A stretch of DNA of 64,000 bases from Peristeroidobacter soli (GTDB taxonomy: Bacteria; Pseudomonadota; Gammaproteobacteria; Steroidobacterales; Steroidobacteraceae). Both the position numbers and the translations under genes were made by a program. Positions 16,175 through 23,264 of the stretch are shown piece by piece. The stretch is from contig NZ_RYEV01000005.1 of the NCBI RefSeq assembly GCF_004138485.1, positions 978,827 to 1,042,826 on the forward strand, read 5' to 3'. The notes beneath the pieces are model-generated. The model was not told the origin of the DNA, searched no databases, and was given only the letters and a program-made list of their open reading frames with translations. Within the stretch, counting starts at the first letter, position 1; every line of letters starts with the position of its first letter.

Positions 16175-17707
16175 TCAGCTGCGCCGGGTCCACCACTCGC
16201 GCACGGCGCTATTCCGGTGCGGCGCCAGTCGAGTCGGGTGCCGGTCAAAAACGGCCTGCGGGAAGGCCGGCTGTGTTACTTGTTTCAGGTGAGCGTCGAA
16301 GAAGCTCAGCACGAACGCGTTGGTCGCTGCGACCAGTTGTTGGCCGTCGCCATGACCGTAGAGGCGCTCGGCCAGAGGGCCTCGCGCCGATAGCGGCAGA
16401 TCGGTGAGTCCGAGATGGCGCGCGCCGATGAGTCGGGCTCGCGTGACGCCGTTGTTTTCTCCGGCGGTGCTCCACGTCTCATAGGCGTATCCGCACAGGA
16501 GGTTGAAAGCAGGGTCCGCCGAGTTCGGACCGAACGGTGGATACCGCACCCAGTCCGCATGCAGTACGCCGAGCGGCATGCGGACATTCGCGTTGTATAA
16601 ATTCCAGTCGAACTCTTCGCCGTCCAGGTTCACGGCAGCCTTGCAGCGCGCGTCGTGATGACACGCGGACGCCGAGCTGGTGCCGCCGAAGGACATGCCG
16701 GCAAACCCGAGGCGCCGATCGTCGGCGACTTCTTGCAGCTCATGCGCAGCCGCCGGCAGACGATTCGCTGTCAATTGATCCACGAAGAAACGCAGATCGT
16801 CGCGCCATGCGTTGAAACTTTGCATGACCCGATGATGGTCGAAGTCGATCTGATACTGGCGAAGCGCGGCATAGCGCGCATCGTGATTCGCGCCGGTCCA
16901 GTACTTGATCATGCCTGCGGTAGGCACCTGAGCCGACTTCTTCCCCGGCGACACTGGAATCTTCGTGCCATCGGCGAAGGTCATGGTGCCGCCGTCGTAG
17001 GGATGGCCGACGCTGAATACCAGATAACCGTGACTCGCCAGCTTTTCCATCAGCGCCGTGTTCTGCCCGGGCCAGCACCAGTAGCCGTGACTGAATACCA
17101 CCACCGGCAAGGAGGCGGAAACATCGGCCGGCGCATCCGTGTAGCTGTGCGTGCGTACCCGGCTGAAATGGCGGTAGACGAATTGCGGCAGGCCAAAGTC
17201 GCTGAACACATCGATGGCGTGATCGTCGACTTCCCGTCCGGTCAGATACGGTCGAGTGCTCAGGCCTTCGACATTGGAGGCCGGATACCAGGCGCGCACC
17301 AGGATTCTCCTGGGCGTGCCCGGAGCATCTTCCATGACGCCGGTGCGTGACGGATCGATGAGCTCGAACTGCCGGGTGCCGACGACATGGGGGCCGTCTG
17401 GCGTCGGCAGGGAGAAAATCGGCAGGGAATAAAACAGTGCGGCACTCGCAACGAGGCAACCGATCGCTACGCCGACGAGCGCTCTACGGGCCCAACGCAT
17501 CGGCCAGCGCGACGCATGAGCAGGCATGGCGGCGACGGCCATGCCAATGAGCGCCGCGAGCAGTGCGGGCGTCGCCTGCCAGCTATTGCAGACAATCGAC
17601 GTTACTCCGGCGATCGTGCCGATCGCCGCCAGCATGAATGCCTGACGCGGGGGACGCAGCAGGGCGGCGAGGCAACTCGCCATCAGGATCGCATCTGTAA
17701 TGAGCAA
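16175..17707 (-). CDS. Membrane-anchored alpha/beta hydrolase (PAF-acetylhydrolase-like)
   Basis: About 510 residues. The N-terminal 100 residues contain three to four hydrophobic segments (for example MLAAIGTIAGVTSIV, LLAALIGMAVAA and ALVGVAIGCLVASAALF). They are followed by an alpha/beta-hydrolase domain with VRAWYPAS, LPVVVFSHGYW, the nucleophile elbow FAGMSFGGTSS, VNLDGEEFD and a late GARHLGLTD histidine. This matches platelet-activating-factor acetylhydrolase/dienelactone-hydrolase-like esterases, acting on ester or short acyl groups at the membrane. The likely start is TTG 17707, 5 bases after the deacylase stop, or ATG 17683. It lies between an N-acyl-D-amino-acid deacylase and a TonB receptor, so deacylation of an imported compound is plausible. 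Confidence 0.82.
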   Translation of the reverse strand: MLITDAILMASCLAALLRPPRQAFMLAAIGTIAGVTSIVCNSWQATPALLAALIGMAVAAMPAHASRWPMRWARRALVGVAIGCLVASAALFYSLPIFSLPTPDGPHVVGTRQFELIDPSRTGVMEDAPGTPRRILVRAWYPASNVEGLSTRPYLTGREVDDHAIDVFSDFGLPQFVYRHFSRVRTHSYTDAPADVSASLPVVVFSHGYWCWPGQNTALMEKLASHGYLVFSVGHPYDGGTMTFADGTKIPVSPGKKSAQVPTAGMIKYWTGANHDARYAALRQYQIDFDHHRVMQSFNAWRDDLRFFVDQLTANRLPAAAHELQEVADDRRLGFAGMSFGGTSSASACHHDARCKAAVNLDGEEFDWNLYNANVRMPLGVLHADWVRYPPFGPNSADPAFNLLCGYAYETWSTAGENNGVTRARLIGARHLGLTDLPLSARGPLAERLYGHGDGQQLVAATNAFVLSFFDAHLKQVTQPAFPQAVFDRHPTRLAPHRNSAVREWWTRRS

Positions 17708-17712
17708 GCGGG

Positions 17713-19242
17713 CTACTCGGTCTTTTTGGCTGCGCGCACCACTTGTCCCGGGTGCATGCCGGTCGTACGGCGGTCCTGATACACGAGCCTGCCGTTGACC
17801 CAGACGCTCTCGATGCCGACAGACAGCGCCGTCGGGTTTTGCAGGGTCGCGCGATCGTTGATGGTGGCGGGATCGAACAGCACCAGGTCGGCGCTCATGC
17901 CTTCGGCGATCGTGCCGCGATCGGTGATGCCCAGATGTTTCGCGGCGAGCCCCGTCATCTTGTAGACGCCTTGCTCCAGCGTCATCGCTTTCTTATCGCG
18001 CACATAGTGACCGAGCACCCGCGGGAAGGTGCCATGCCCGCGCGGATGGCCGATGGACAGGCCATCCGAACAAATGTTCGCGTGCTCCCAGGTCATCAGG
18101 TGAGTCACGTCGTCCTCCCGCATGCTCTCGCCGATCACGGACTCGACCCGCTCCTCCTCGGGGTGCGCCTTCTCGTAGTCGATGGCCAGTTTCATCAGCG
18201 TCAGATACAAGTCCACCGGGTTGGCGTTGCGTTCCTTGGCCAGCTGCGCGAGCGACTTGCCCACGATGCTCGGATCGGGTTGGTAGCGCGCGAAGTGCAG
18301 CCCCTCCGGTGGCGTCGATTCCTTGAGCATGAGCTCCAGGCCCTTACGATCGTCGTACACCTTGTTTGGAAACATCACGCGCATCGTGGATTGCCAATAC
18401 GTGTAAGGATAGATGTCGGCCGTGATGTCCACGCCGGAGGCGCGTGCGTCGTTCAGCAGCTTCAGCACTTTGTCCGAGGTGCCCCAGAGCTTCTTTACAC
18501 CGATCTTGATGTGCGAGACCTGCACGGGAGCGCCGGTCGCACGGCCGATGTCGATGACTTCCTGCAACGAAGGCATGAGATCGAAGCCCTCGTTGCGAAT
18601 GTGACTGATGTAACGACCGCCGAGTCGCGCCGAGACCCTGGCCAATGCGACGACTTCCGCCGGCGTGGAGAAGTTGCCGGTTTCGTAGATCAATCCCGTC
18701 GACAGACCGAAGGCGCCGGCCGCCATGTCGTCTTCGAGCAGCTGGCTCATGCGGGCGATTTCATCATCGGTCGCGGGGCGACGCGCGCTGCCCATGCCTT
18801 GCTCGCGCAGCGTGTTGTGACCGGAATAGGAGCCGACGTTGACGGCGATCGGGTCCTTCTCGAGCCTGGCGTAGAACTCCTTCAGCGGCCATTGCGAGGT
18901 GCCGTCCTGGCCGACGATGATGGTCGTGACTCCCTGACTGGTGACCGCCACCATGTCCGGCGACTTGGGGATGTCGTAGTCGTGATGACTGTGCGTGTCG
19001 ATGAAGCCGGGCGCGAGCGTCTTGCCTTCGCCGTCGATCACGATCTCGCTGTTGCCGGGGATCACATCGCCGACCGCGACGATGCGGCCATCGGCGATGC
19101 GAACCGAACCTTTTCGAGCCGGCGCGCCGGTGCCATCGACGATGGTGACGTCGGCAATGACGACGCTGTCCAGATTCGGCGTCTCGGCCGCAAAGGCCAG
19201 GAGCGGGGCAGCGGCGAGCAAGAGTGCGAACAGCCGTTTCAT
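17713..19242 (-). CDS. N-acyl-D-amino-acid deacylase (D-aminoacylase), exported
   Basis: A 509-residue amidohydrolase with a clear signal peptide (MKRLFALLLAAAPLLAFA). Metal-site and family segments are GFIDTHSHHDYD, VVGQDGTSQWPLKEFY, STGLIYETGNFSTPAEVVALA, GGRYISHIRNEG, VQVSHIKIG, the C-terminal SDGLSIGHPRGHGTFPRVLG, and GTIAEGMSADLVLFDP. D-aminoacylases hydrolyse N-acyl-D-amino acids to a D-amino acid and a carboxylate. The signal peptide puts the reaction in the periplasm or outside. ATG 19242 is chosen because the signal peptide starts there. It lies 50 bp after a YkvI-type transporter and just before an alpha/beta hydrolase. Confidence 0.9.
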   Translation of the reverse strand: MKRLFALLLAAAPLLAFAAETPNLDSVVIADVTIVDGTGAPARKGSVRIADGRIVAVGDVIPGNSEIVIDGEGKTLAPGFIDTHSHHDYDIPKSPDMVAVTSQGVTTIIVGQDGTSQWPLKEFYARLEKDPIAVNVGSYSGHNTLREQGMGSARRPATDDEIARMSQLLEDDMAAGAFGLSTGLIYETGNFSTPAEVVALARVSARLGGRYISHIRNEGFDLMPSLQEVIDIGRATGAPVQVSHIKIGVKKLWGTSDKVLKLLNDARASGVDITADIYPYTYWQSTMRVMFPNKVYDDRKGLELMLKESTPPEGLHFARYQPDPSIVGKSLAQLAKERNANPVDLYLTLMKLAIDYEKAHPEEERVESVIGESMREDDVTHLMTWEHANICSDGLSIGHPRGHGTFPRVLGHYVRDKKAMTLEQGVYKMTGLAAKHLGITDRGTIAEGMSADLVLFDPATINDRATLQNPTALSVGIESVWVNGRLVYQDRRTTGMHPGQVVRAAKKTE

Positions 19243-19292
19243 GAGGGACCTCTCCAAGCCAGAAGCGTGCTCGATTATGCGACAGATCGCGC

Positions 19293-20396
19293 TCAGGTGG
19301 CGCGCTGCTCGCGCAGCACCAGCCAGGCGCCGCGGGTCAGCAACGGCAGCAGGAACACGATCAGGAAGAACGCGGAGCTGTAGCGGTAGCCGCGCCCGAT
19401 GAGATCGATCAAGCCGATGGTGGTCGCGAAGTACGCGGCAATCACCATGGCGCCGACCGCGATGGCCGGACGCAACCAGGGCGGCATCGACTCGCCCTTA
19501 TCCACGTAAGTGCGCGCGACCCGCTCGTTCAGGCCGTGCAACAAACCGGCGCCGGTCTTGAACAAGGCGCCGAGAATGACCAGCTGCACGACGGTGCTCA
19601 TCCAGGCGATGTCCAACTGCTCCAGCACCACGGACACGGGCAGCGGAGCGCTCACGATCTGCGGATAAAAGGCCGATAGCGCCAGCAGAAATGCAAAGCC
19701 CGGCAACAGCACGAGCGGCCCCGCGAGCGCCCCGGCAATCAACGCTTCGGAGCGAGAGGTGAAGTGGCGTGCGACGAAAATCAAAATGGGCAGCACGGAA
19801 ATGTTGTAACCGGTATAGCTCACGCCGTTGACGATGGCGGTCCCCCAGCGAATGGGCTCGGCATCGATGGACGCCGTCATGGTATCGCCGAACTTCGACC
19901 AGACGAACAGGAACATGGTCAGGTAGGTCGCGTAAAACAGCACTGACCACGCCGAGATCAGGCGCTCGATCACCCGGTTGCCGAAGAACACCAGCGCCGC
20001 GACCACGATCAGGAACACCGTGGCGTTCATGAGCTCGGGCGAGCCGAACATTTCAGCGAGCAGCTTGGCGGCCGCAGCCGAGATCACGGCCAGCACCAGC
20101 AGCAGCGAGCAGAAGTAGCCGAGCTCGAAAATCGTCGAGCCGAAGCGGCCGAGATAGACGGCGCAGAAGCTCTTGTAGTCGAAGGTGCGATGGCGGCGCG
20201 CCAGCTCGAACGCGATCATCGAACCGGCGCTGAACAGTGCCGCCGTGATGATCATGCCGAGCAGACCGGTGGCGGGTCCCTTGCTGACGAAGAATTCCAC
20301 CAGCTCGCGGCCGGTGGCGTAACCGCCGCCGACGATGACCGCCTGGATGACCAGGCCCGGGACGATGTAGCGCTCGAGAAAGTGACGTAACGACAA
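19293..20396 (-). CDS. YkvI-type integral membrane protein, probable amino-acid transporter
   Basis: A 367-residue hydrophobic protein with about ten transmembrane segments. It starts RYIVPGLVIQAVIVGGGYATGRELVEFF, a segment characteristic of the YkvI family, which is related to the amino acid/polyamine/cation superfamily and has the Gly-rich broken helix after it. No substrate is established for the family. TTG at 20396 is the only reasonable start and is preceded by GGGGAG. It is first in a minus-strand unit followed by D-aminoacylase, and divergent from the DUF1611/DgcN gene, so uptake of a D-amino acid or N-acyl-D-amino acid is a fair hypothesis. Confidence 0.82.
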   Translation of the reverse strand: MSLRHFLERYIVPGLVIQAVIVGGGYATGRELVEFFVSKGPATGLLGMIITAALFSAGSMIAFELARRHRTFDYKSFCAVYLGRFGSTIFELGYFCSLLLVLAVISAAAAKLLAEMFGSPELMNATVFLIVVAALVFFGNRVIERLISAWSVLFYATYLTMFLFVWSKFGDTMTASIDAEPIRWGTAIVNGVSYTGYNISVLPILIFVARHFTSRSEALIAGALAGPLVLLPGFAFLLALSAFYPQIVSAPLPVSVVLEQLDIAWMSTVVQLVILGALFKTGAGLLHGLNERVARTYVDKGESMPPWLRPAIAVGAMVIAAYFATTIGLIDLIGRGYRYSSAFFLIVFLLPLLTRGAWLVLREQRAT

Positions 20397-20599
20397 AGTC
20401 TGCAGCTCCCCACTGTGTAGCGTTCAAGCGTGCGCGTGCCGTTGCTGGATTCGCTTGGCGGCCAGGATGGGTCACTTCGCACATCGGCGCCACCCGCCTG
20501 CCAATCTGCTAAGCGCCCGCGCCGTGGGGAGAAGTTTCGTGGCTCGCGGCAGGTTACTGTAGCGCATCTGTATCGAGAGCCCACTAGGAGGGGCATCGC

Positions 20600-21607
20600 A
20601 TGTTGAGTCCATATTTGCTGTTCTTGGGGGATGTCGTCGAGCTGGCCGCAGCGAAAACGGCCGCCGGCATCCTGCAGTGGCGGCCGGAATTCTGCGTTGG
20701 CCAGATTCGCGTGGCCGGCGGCACTGTGGATCTGGGGCTGCCGGAGATGACTCCGCAAGTCGCCGCGGAGAAGGGCGCGAAGACCATGATCATCGGCATC
20801 GCGAATGCCGGCGGCTTCATTCCGGACAGCTGGATTCCGACCATCGTCGCCGCACTCGAGGCGGGGCTCGATATCGCCGCCGGCATGCACACGCGGCTGG
20901 CGGATATGCCGGTCATTCGCGATACCGCGAAGCGTCTCGGCCGCACGCTGCATGACGTGCGTCAGCCCACTCAAACGTTTCCGCCCGGCAATGGCCGCAA
21001 ACGTCCCGGGCTTCGTCTGCTCACGGTCGGCACCGACTGCGCCGTCGGCAAGAAGTACACCGCGCTCGCCATCGAGAAGTCGATGCGTGCCCGCGGCATG
21101 AAGGCGGACTTCCGCGCCACCGGTCAGACCGGCATCTTCATTTCAGGCCGCGGCGTGGCGGTCGATTCGGTGGTCGCCGATTTCATTTCCGGCGCGGCCG
21201 AGTGGCTGTCACCGGCGAATGACCCGGATCATTGGGATGTGATCGAGGGGCAGGGCACGTTGTTTCATCCGGCGTACGCCGGTGTCACGCTCGGCTTGAT
21301 CCACGGCAGCCAGCCGGATGCGCTGGTCGTGTGTCACGAGCCGGTGCGTCGTCAGCTCGTCGGCTTCGATCACTACCCGGTCGCGGATCTCGAGGAGTGC
21401 ATCGCCGCCACGGTGCGCGCTGCTCGCTTGACCAACCCCAAGGCTCGCGCCGTCGGCGTAGCGATCAATACATCGCGCATGACCGAAGCGCAGATCCAGG
21501 AATCGATCGCCCAGATCGAGAGCCAGACGGGCCTGCCTTGTCGCGATCCGATCCGTCATGGCATGGACCGCATCGTCGATCACATTCAGACGATCTGGCC
21601 AGCCTGA
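20600..21607 (+). CDS. DUF1611 family protein, DgcN-type N-acetyltransferase candidate
   Basis: A 335-residue DUF1611 protein, full length. The C-terminal two thirds contains a P-loop-like TVGTDCAVGKKYTALAIEKSM, then ADFRATGQTGIFISGRGVAVDSVVADFISG and VIEGQGTLFHPAYAGVTLGLIHGSQPDALVVCHEP. The N-terminal third (MLSPYLLFLGDVVELAAAKTAAG) is the conserved family cap. From established work as I recall it, DgcN proteins of this family N-acetylate D-glutamate in a marine D-Glu catabolic pathway together with the enolase-superfamily enzyme DgcA. No dgcA lies adjacent here. A strong AGGAGG (20586-20591) precedes the ATG. It is divergent from a YkvI transporter and N-acyl-D-amino-acid deacylase. Confidence 0.85.
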   Translation: MLSPYLLFLGDVVELAAAKTAAGILQWRPEFCVGQIRVAGGTVDLGLPEMTPQVAAEKGAKTMIIGIANAGGFIPDSWIPTIVAALEAGLDIAAGMHTRLADMPVIRDTAKRLGRTLHDVRQPTQTFPPGNGRKRPGLRLLTVGTDCAVGKKYTALAIEKSMRARGMKADFRATGQTGIFISGRGVAVDSVVADFISGAAEWLSPANDPDHWDVIEGQGTLFHPAYAGVTLGLIHGSQPDALVVCHEPVRRQLVGFDHYPVADLEECIAATVRAARLTNPKARAVGVAINTSRMTEAQIQESIAQIESQTGLPCRDPIRHGMDRIVDHIQTIWPA

Positions 21608-21644
21608 CGCCACTGGCTGAGTCTCCGCTCCCCGGCGGTTGAAC

Positions 21645-21681
21645 GGGTTTCATTGTCAACGCGAGGCGTTGGGTGAAACCC
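21645..21681. terminator. Two-step hairpin between DUF1611 gene and small secreted genes
   Basis: Outer arms GGGTTTCA (21645-21652) and TGAAACCC (21674-21681) enclose an inner hairpin AACGC-gag-GCGTT (21658-21670). The right arm's GGTGAAACC recurs as a direct copy at 21701-21709, directly before a TTGACA hexamer. It could end the DUF1611 transcript or act as a regulatory site for the downstream gene. There is no T-run. Confidence 0.35.
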
Positions 21682-21711
21682 TGATTCGAAATATAAGGTC
21701 GGTGAAACCAG

Positions 21712-21740
21712 TTGACAGTCGCTTGCCGCGAATGCAATTT
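21712..21740 (+). promoter_or_regulatory. Possible promoter of the small secreted gene pair
   Basis: A perfect -35 TTGACA (21712-21717) is followed after 17 bases by CAATTT, a weak -10, 49 bases before the ATG at 21790. The -35 directly follows a repeated GGTGAAACC half-site, which could place an activator or repressor there. Confidence 0.35.
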
Positions 21741-21789
21741 TGCGCCTGACTGAATAACAAACAACCGAGTCGAGTCAGGGAAGAGTCGC

Positions 21790-22149
21790 ATGAGCTCGAA
21801 ATGGATGACTGCTCTCCTGAGGACGAGCTGCGCGCTGTCGATGATCGCCTCAGCAACGGCGAGCGCTGGGGAAAAAACCGGCCGCATCACTTCCGTGCAC
21901 CTGGCGCAACAGCACGTCGACAAGGTCTTCCTCAAAATCGATGGCGCCTATTCGCAGGAGCCCACCTGTAGTGCGAGCGTCTCCAGCTGGGATTTTGTGC
22001 TGGATATCAGCCAGTCCACCGGCAAGGCGATCTATGCGCAGCTGCTGGCGGCCCAGTACACGCAAACTCTGCTTCAGGTCGTCGGCACCGGCACCTGTCT
22101 GCTGCATACCAATTACGAAACATTGCAATACATCGTCGTCGAGAGCTGA
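21790..22149 (+). CDS. Small secreted protein, unknown function (paralogue 1)
   Basis: A 119-residue protein with a signal peptide (about residues 1-26, ending ASATASA). The mature part is about 93 residues with two cysteines (in EPTCSAS and GTGTCLL), likely a disulphide. The pattern is a beta-rich stretch (HVDKVFLKIDG), a FVLDIS strand, an amphipathic KAIYAQLLAAQYTQ helix and a TLLQVVGTGTCLL strand. I do not recognise a named family. The next gene encodes a protein of the same size and topology, so they look like divergent tandem paralogues exported to the periplasm or outside. The start has GGGAAGAG upstream. Confidence 0.7.
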   Translation: MSSKWMTALLRTSCALSMIASATASAGEKTGRITSVHLAQQHVDKVFLKIDGAYSQEPTCSASVSSWDFVLDISQSTGKAIYAQLLAAQYTQTLLQVVGTGTCLLHTNYETLQYIVVES

Positions 22150-22191
22150 TGTAACGATTCGTTAGTTCGCAAATCAAGCAAGGACAGGCTC

Positions 22192-22566
22192 ATGAGACTC
22201 ATCAAGTTTGCAACCCTGCTGCTCGCGTGCAGCGTTCCCTCCCTCAGCTTCGGCGCCGGCCAGTGGTCGGGCTGTCAAACCGTGACGGGTGTGACCAACT
22301 ATCTCGGTTTCAACACCACCAATCCTTCCATCAGTGTCGCGTTGTCACCCGGTATTCCAGGGTGCGTGAGCGATGCGCCCGGTGGCGTGTCCTTTGCCTT
22401 ACAGCAGCTGGCGCCCGGGTCCACGGTCGATGCGCTGAAGACATTTCTTGCGCAGCTGCTGACCGCACAGGCCAGCGGGACTCGCGTGATGGTCTTCTAC
22501 GACCCGGCAACCAGTTGCTCGGCGCAGATCGTTTCCGTGGGGGGATATTCGGGGCAGTGTTTTTAA
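22192..22566 (+). CDS. Small secreted protein, unknown function (paralogue 2)
   Basis: A 124-residue protein with a signal peptide (about residues 1-21, ending LSFGA). The mature part has four cysteines (GCQTV, GCVSD, SCSAQ and a penultimate Cys), compatible with two disulphides. It shares its layout with the preceding gene: a beta-rich N-terminus, a FALQQL strand, a DALKTFLAQLLTAQASGTRVMVFYDP helix-strand pair with the same LL-AQ spacing, then a Cys before the last strand. It starts 42 bases after its neighbour, so they are probably co-transcribed. No function can be assigned. Confidence 0.7.
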   Translation: MRLIKFATLLLACSVPSLSFGAGQWSGCQTVTGVTNYLGFNTTNPSISVALSPGIPGCVSDAPGGVSFALQQLAPGSTVDALKTFLAQLLTAQASGTRVMVFYDPATSCSAQIVSVGGYSGQCF

Positions 22567-22678
22567 TACTAGTTCGGGCGGCAGTCGAAGAGGACGAGCG
22601 ACAGCCACCGTCAGCGCAATCGTCTCTGTTCCATTCTGCTTCTTATGAAAATCGTGATCTTAGGTCCGACATCGCAGG

Positions 22679-22816
22679 ATGTGGGGGCGGAATACAGACC
22701 ATTGCCGGTTTTGCGGGAGAAGCGATGAAAGCAAAATCAGTCTCGAGGCCAAAGCTCAGCTCCGGAAGATCATCGAGGATGTGAGGCACGCACTGACCCA
22801 TCAGTCGATTCACTGA
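22679..22816 (+). CDS. Mini-ORF with CxxC motif, possibly a gene remnant
   Basis: A 45-residue frame: ATG TGG GGG CGG, a HCRFCGRSDES segment whose CxxCG resembles the first knuckle of a zinc ribbon of the ClpX type, then a charged amphipathic helix (AKAQLRKIIEDVRHAL). The second CxxC needed for a full zinc site is missing, so it is either a half-site that dimerises or a truncated remnant. Its TGA lies 7 bases before the GTG of the next gene. Coding status is uncertain, with no good ribosome binding site. Confidence 0.35.
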   Translation: MWGRNTDHCRFCGRSDESKISLEAKAQLRKIIEDVRHALTHQSIH

Positions 22817-22823
22817 TGCCACA

Positions 22824-23249
22824 GTGGTAGAAGAATGGTTGGTCGGCGCTGATTCCATACAAGCGTTGGCTCCGGAGGGCTATGACGACGCTGTTGCAGA
22901 GGCTCGCGTAAGGGCATTGCACGAGCGACTATTGCATCCCCCCGCGCTATACCAGGACAGCACCGGGTTGGCTCACTGTCGCATCGCTTCGACGAGCGAT
23001 GATGCTGCCCTGGCTTGGATCGTGCTCTCTCATTTTGGAGATCTGGCGACGGTTCAAGACTGTGTCGATTCAGATCTGCTTTCCAGAATTCTGGGCTCGC
23101 TCGAAGCCTTGGAATTCAAGTTCATCGAGTATGACTATCTGGTGAGCCACACCTACGATGGCAAGTGTCCGGCGCTTGCTGGAGGGACTTGGGCAAGTCG
23201 ATACTTTGCGCTGGAGGTCGACTGGAGCGCCAAGGTCTCCGTCGAATGA
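22824..23249 (+). CDS. Hypothetical protein, 141 residues
   Basis: A soluble, acidic protein without signal peptide or membrane segments; I do not recognise its family. It has a helical first half (YDDAVAEARVRALHERLLHPP), a central RIASTSDDAALAWIVLSHFGDLATVQDCV and a late aromatic stretch (EFKFIEYDYLVSHTYDG). The start is the first in-frame initiation codon (GTG 22824) after a stop, without a clear ribosome binding site. It abuts the CxxC mini-ORF and is convergent with the LuxR gene (15 bases apart). Size and position would allow an immunity- or chaperone-like partner role, but nothing shows this. Confidence 0.5.
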   Translation: MVEEWLVGADSIQALAPEGYDDAVAEARVRALHERLLHPPALYQDSTGLAHCRIASTSDDAALAWIVLSHFGDLATVQDCVDSDLLSRILGSLEALEFKFIEYDYLVSHTYDGKCPALAGGTWASRYFALEVDWSAKVSVE

Positions 23250-23264
23250 CGGATGGGCGTCGAT

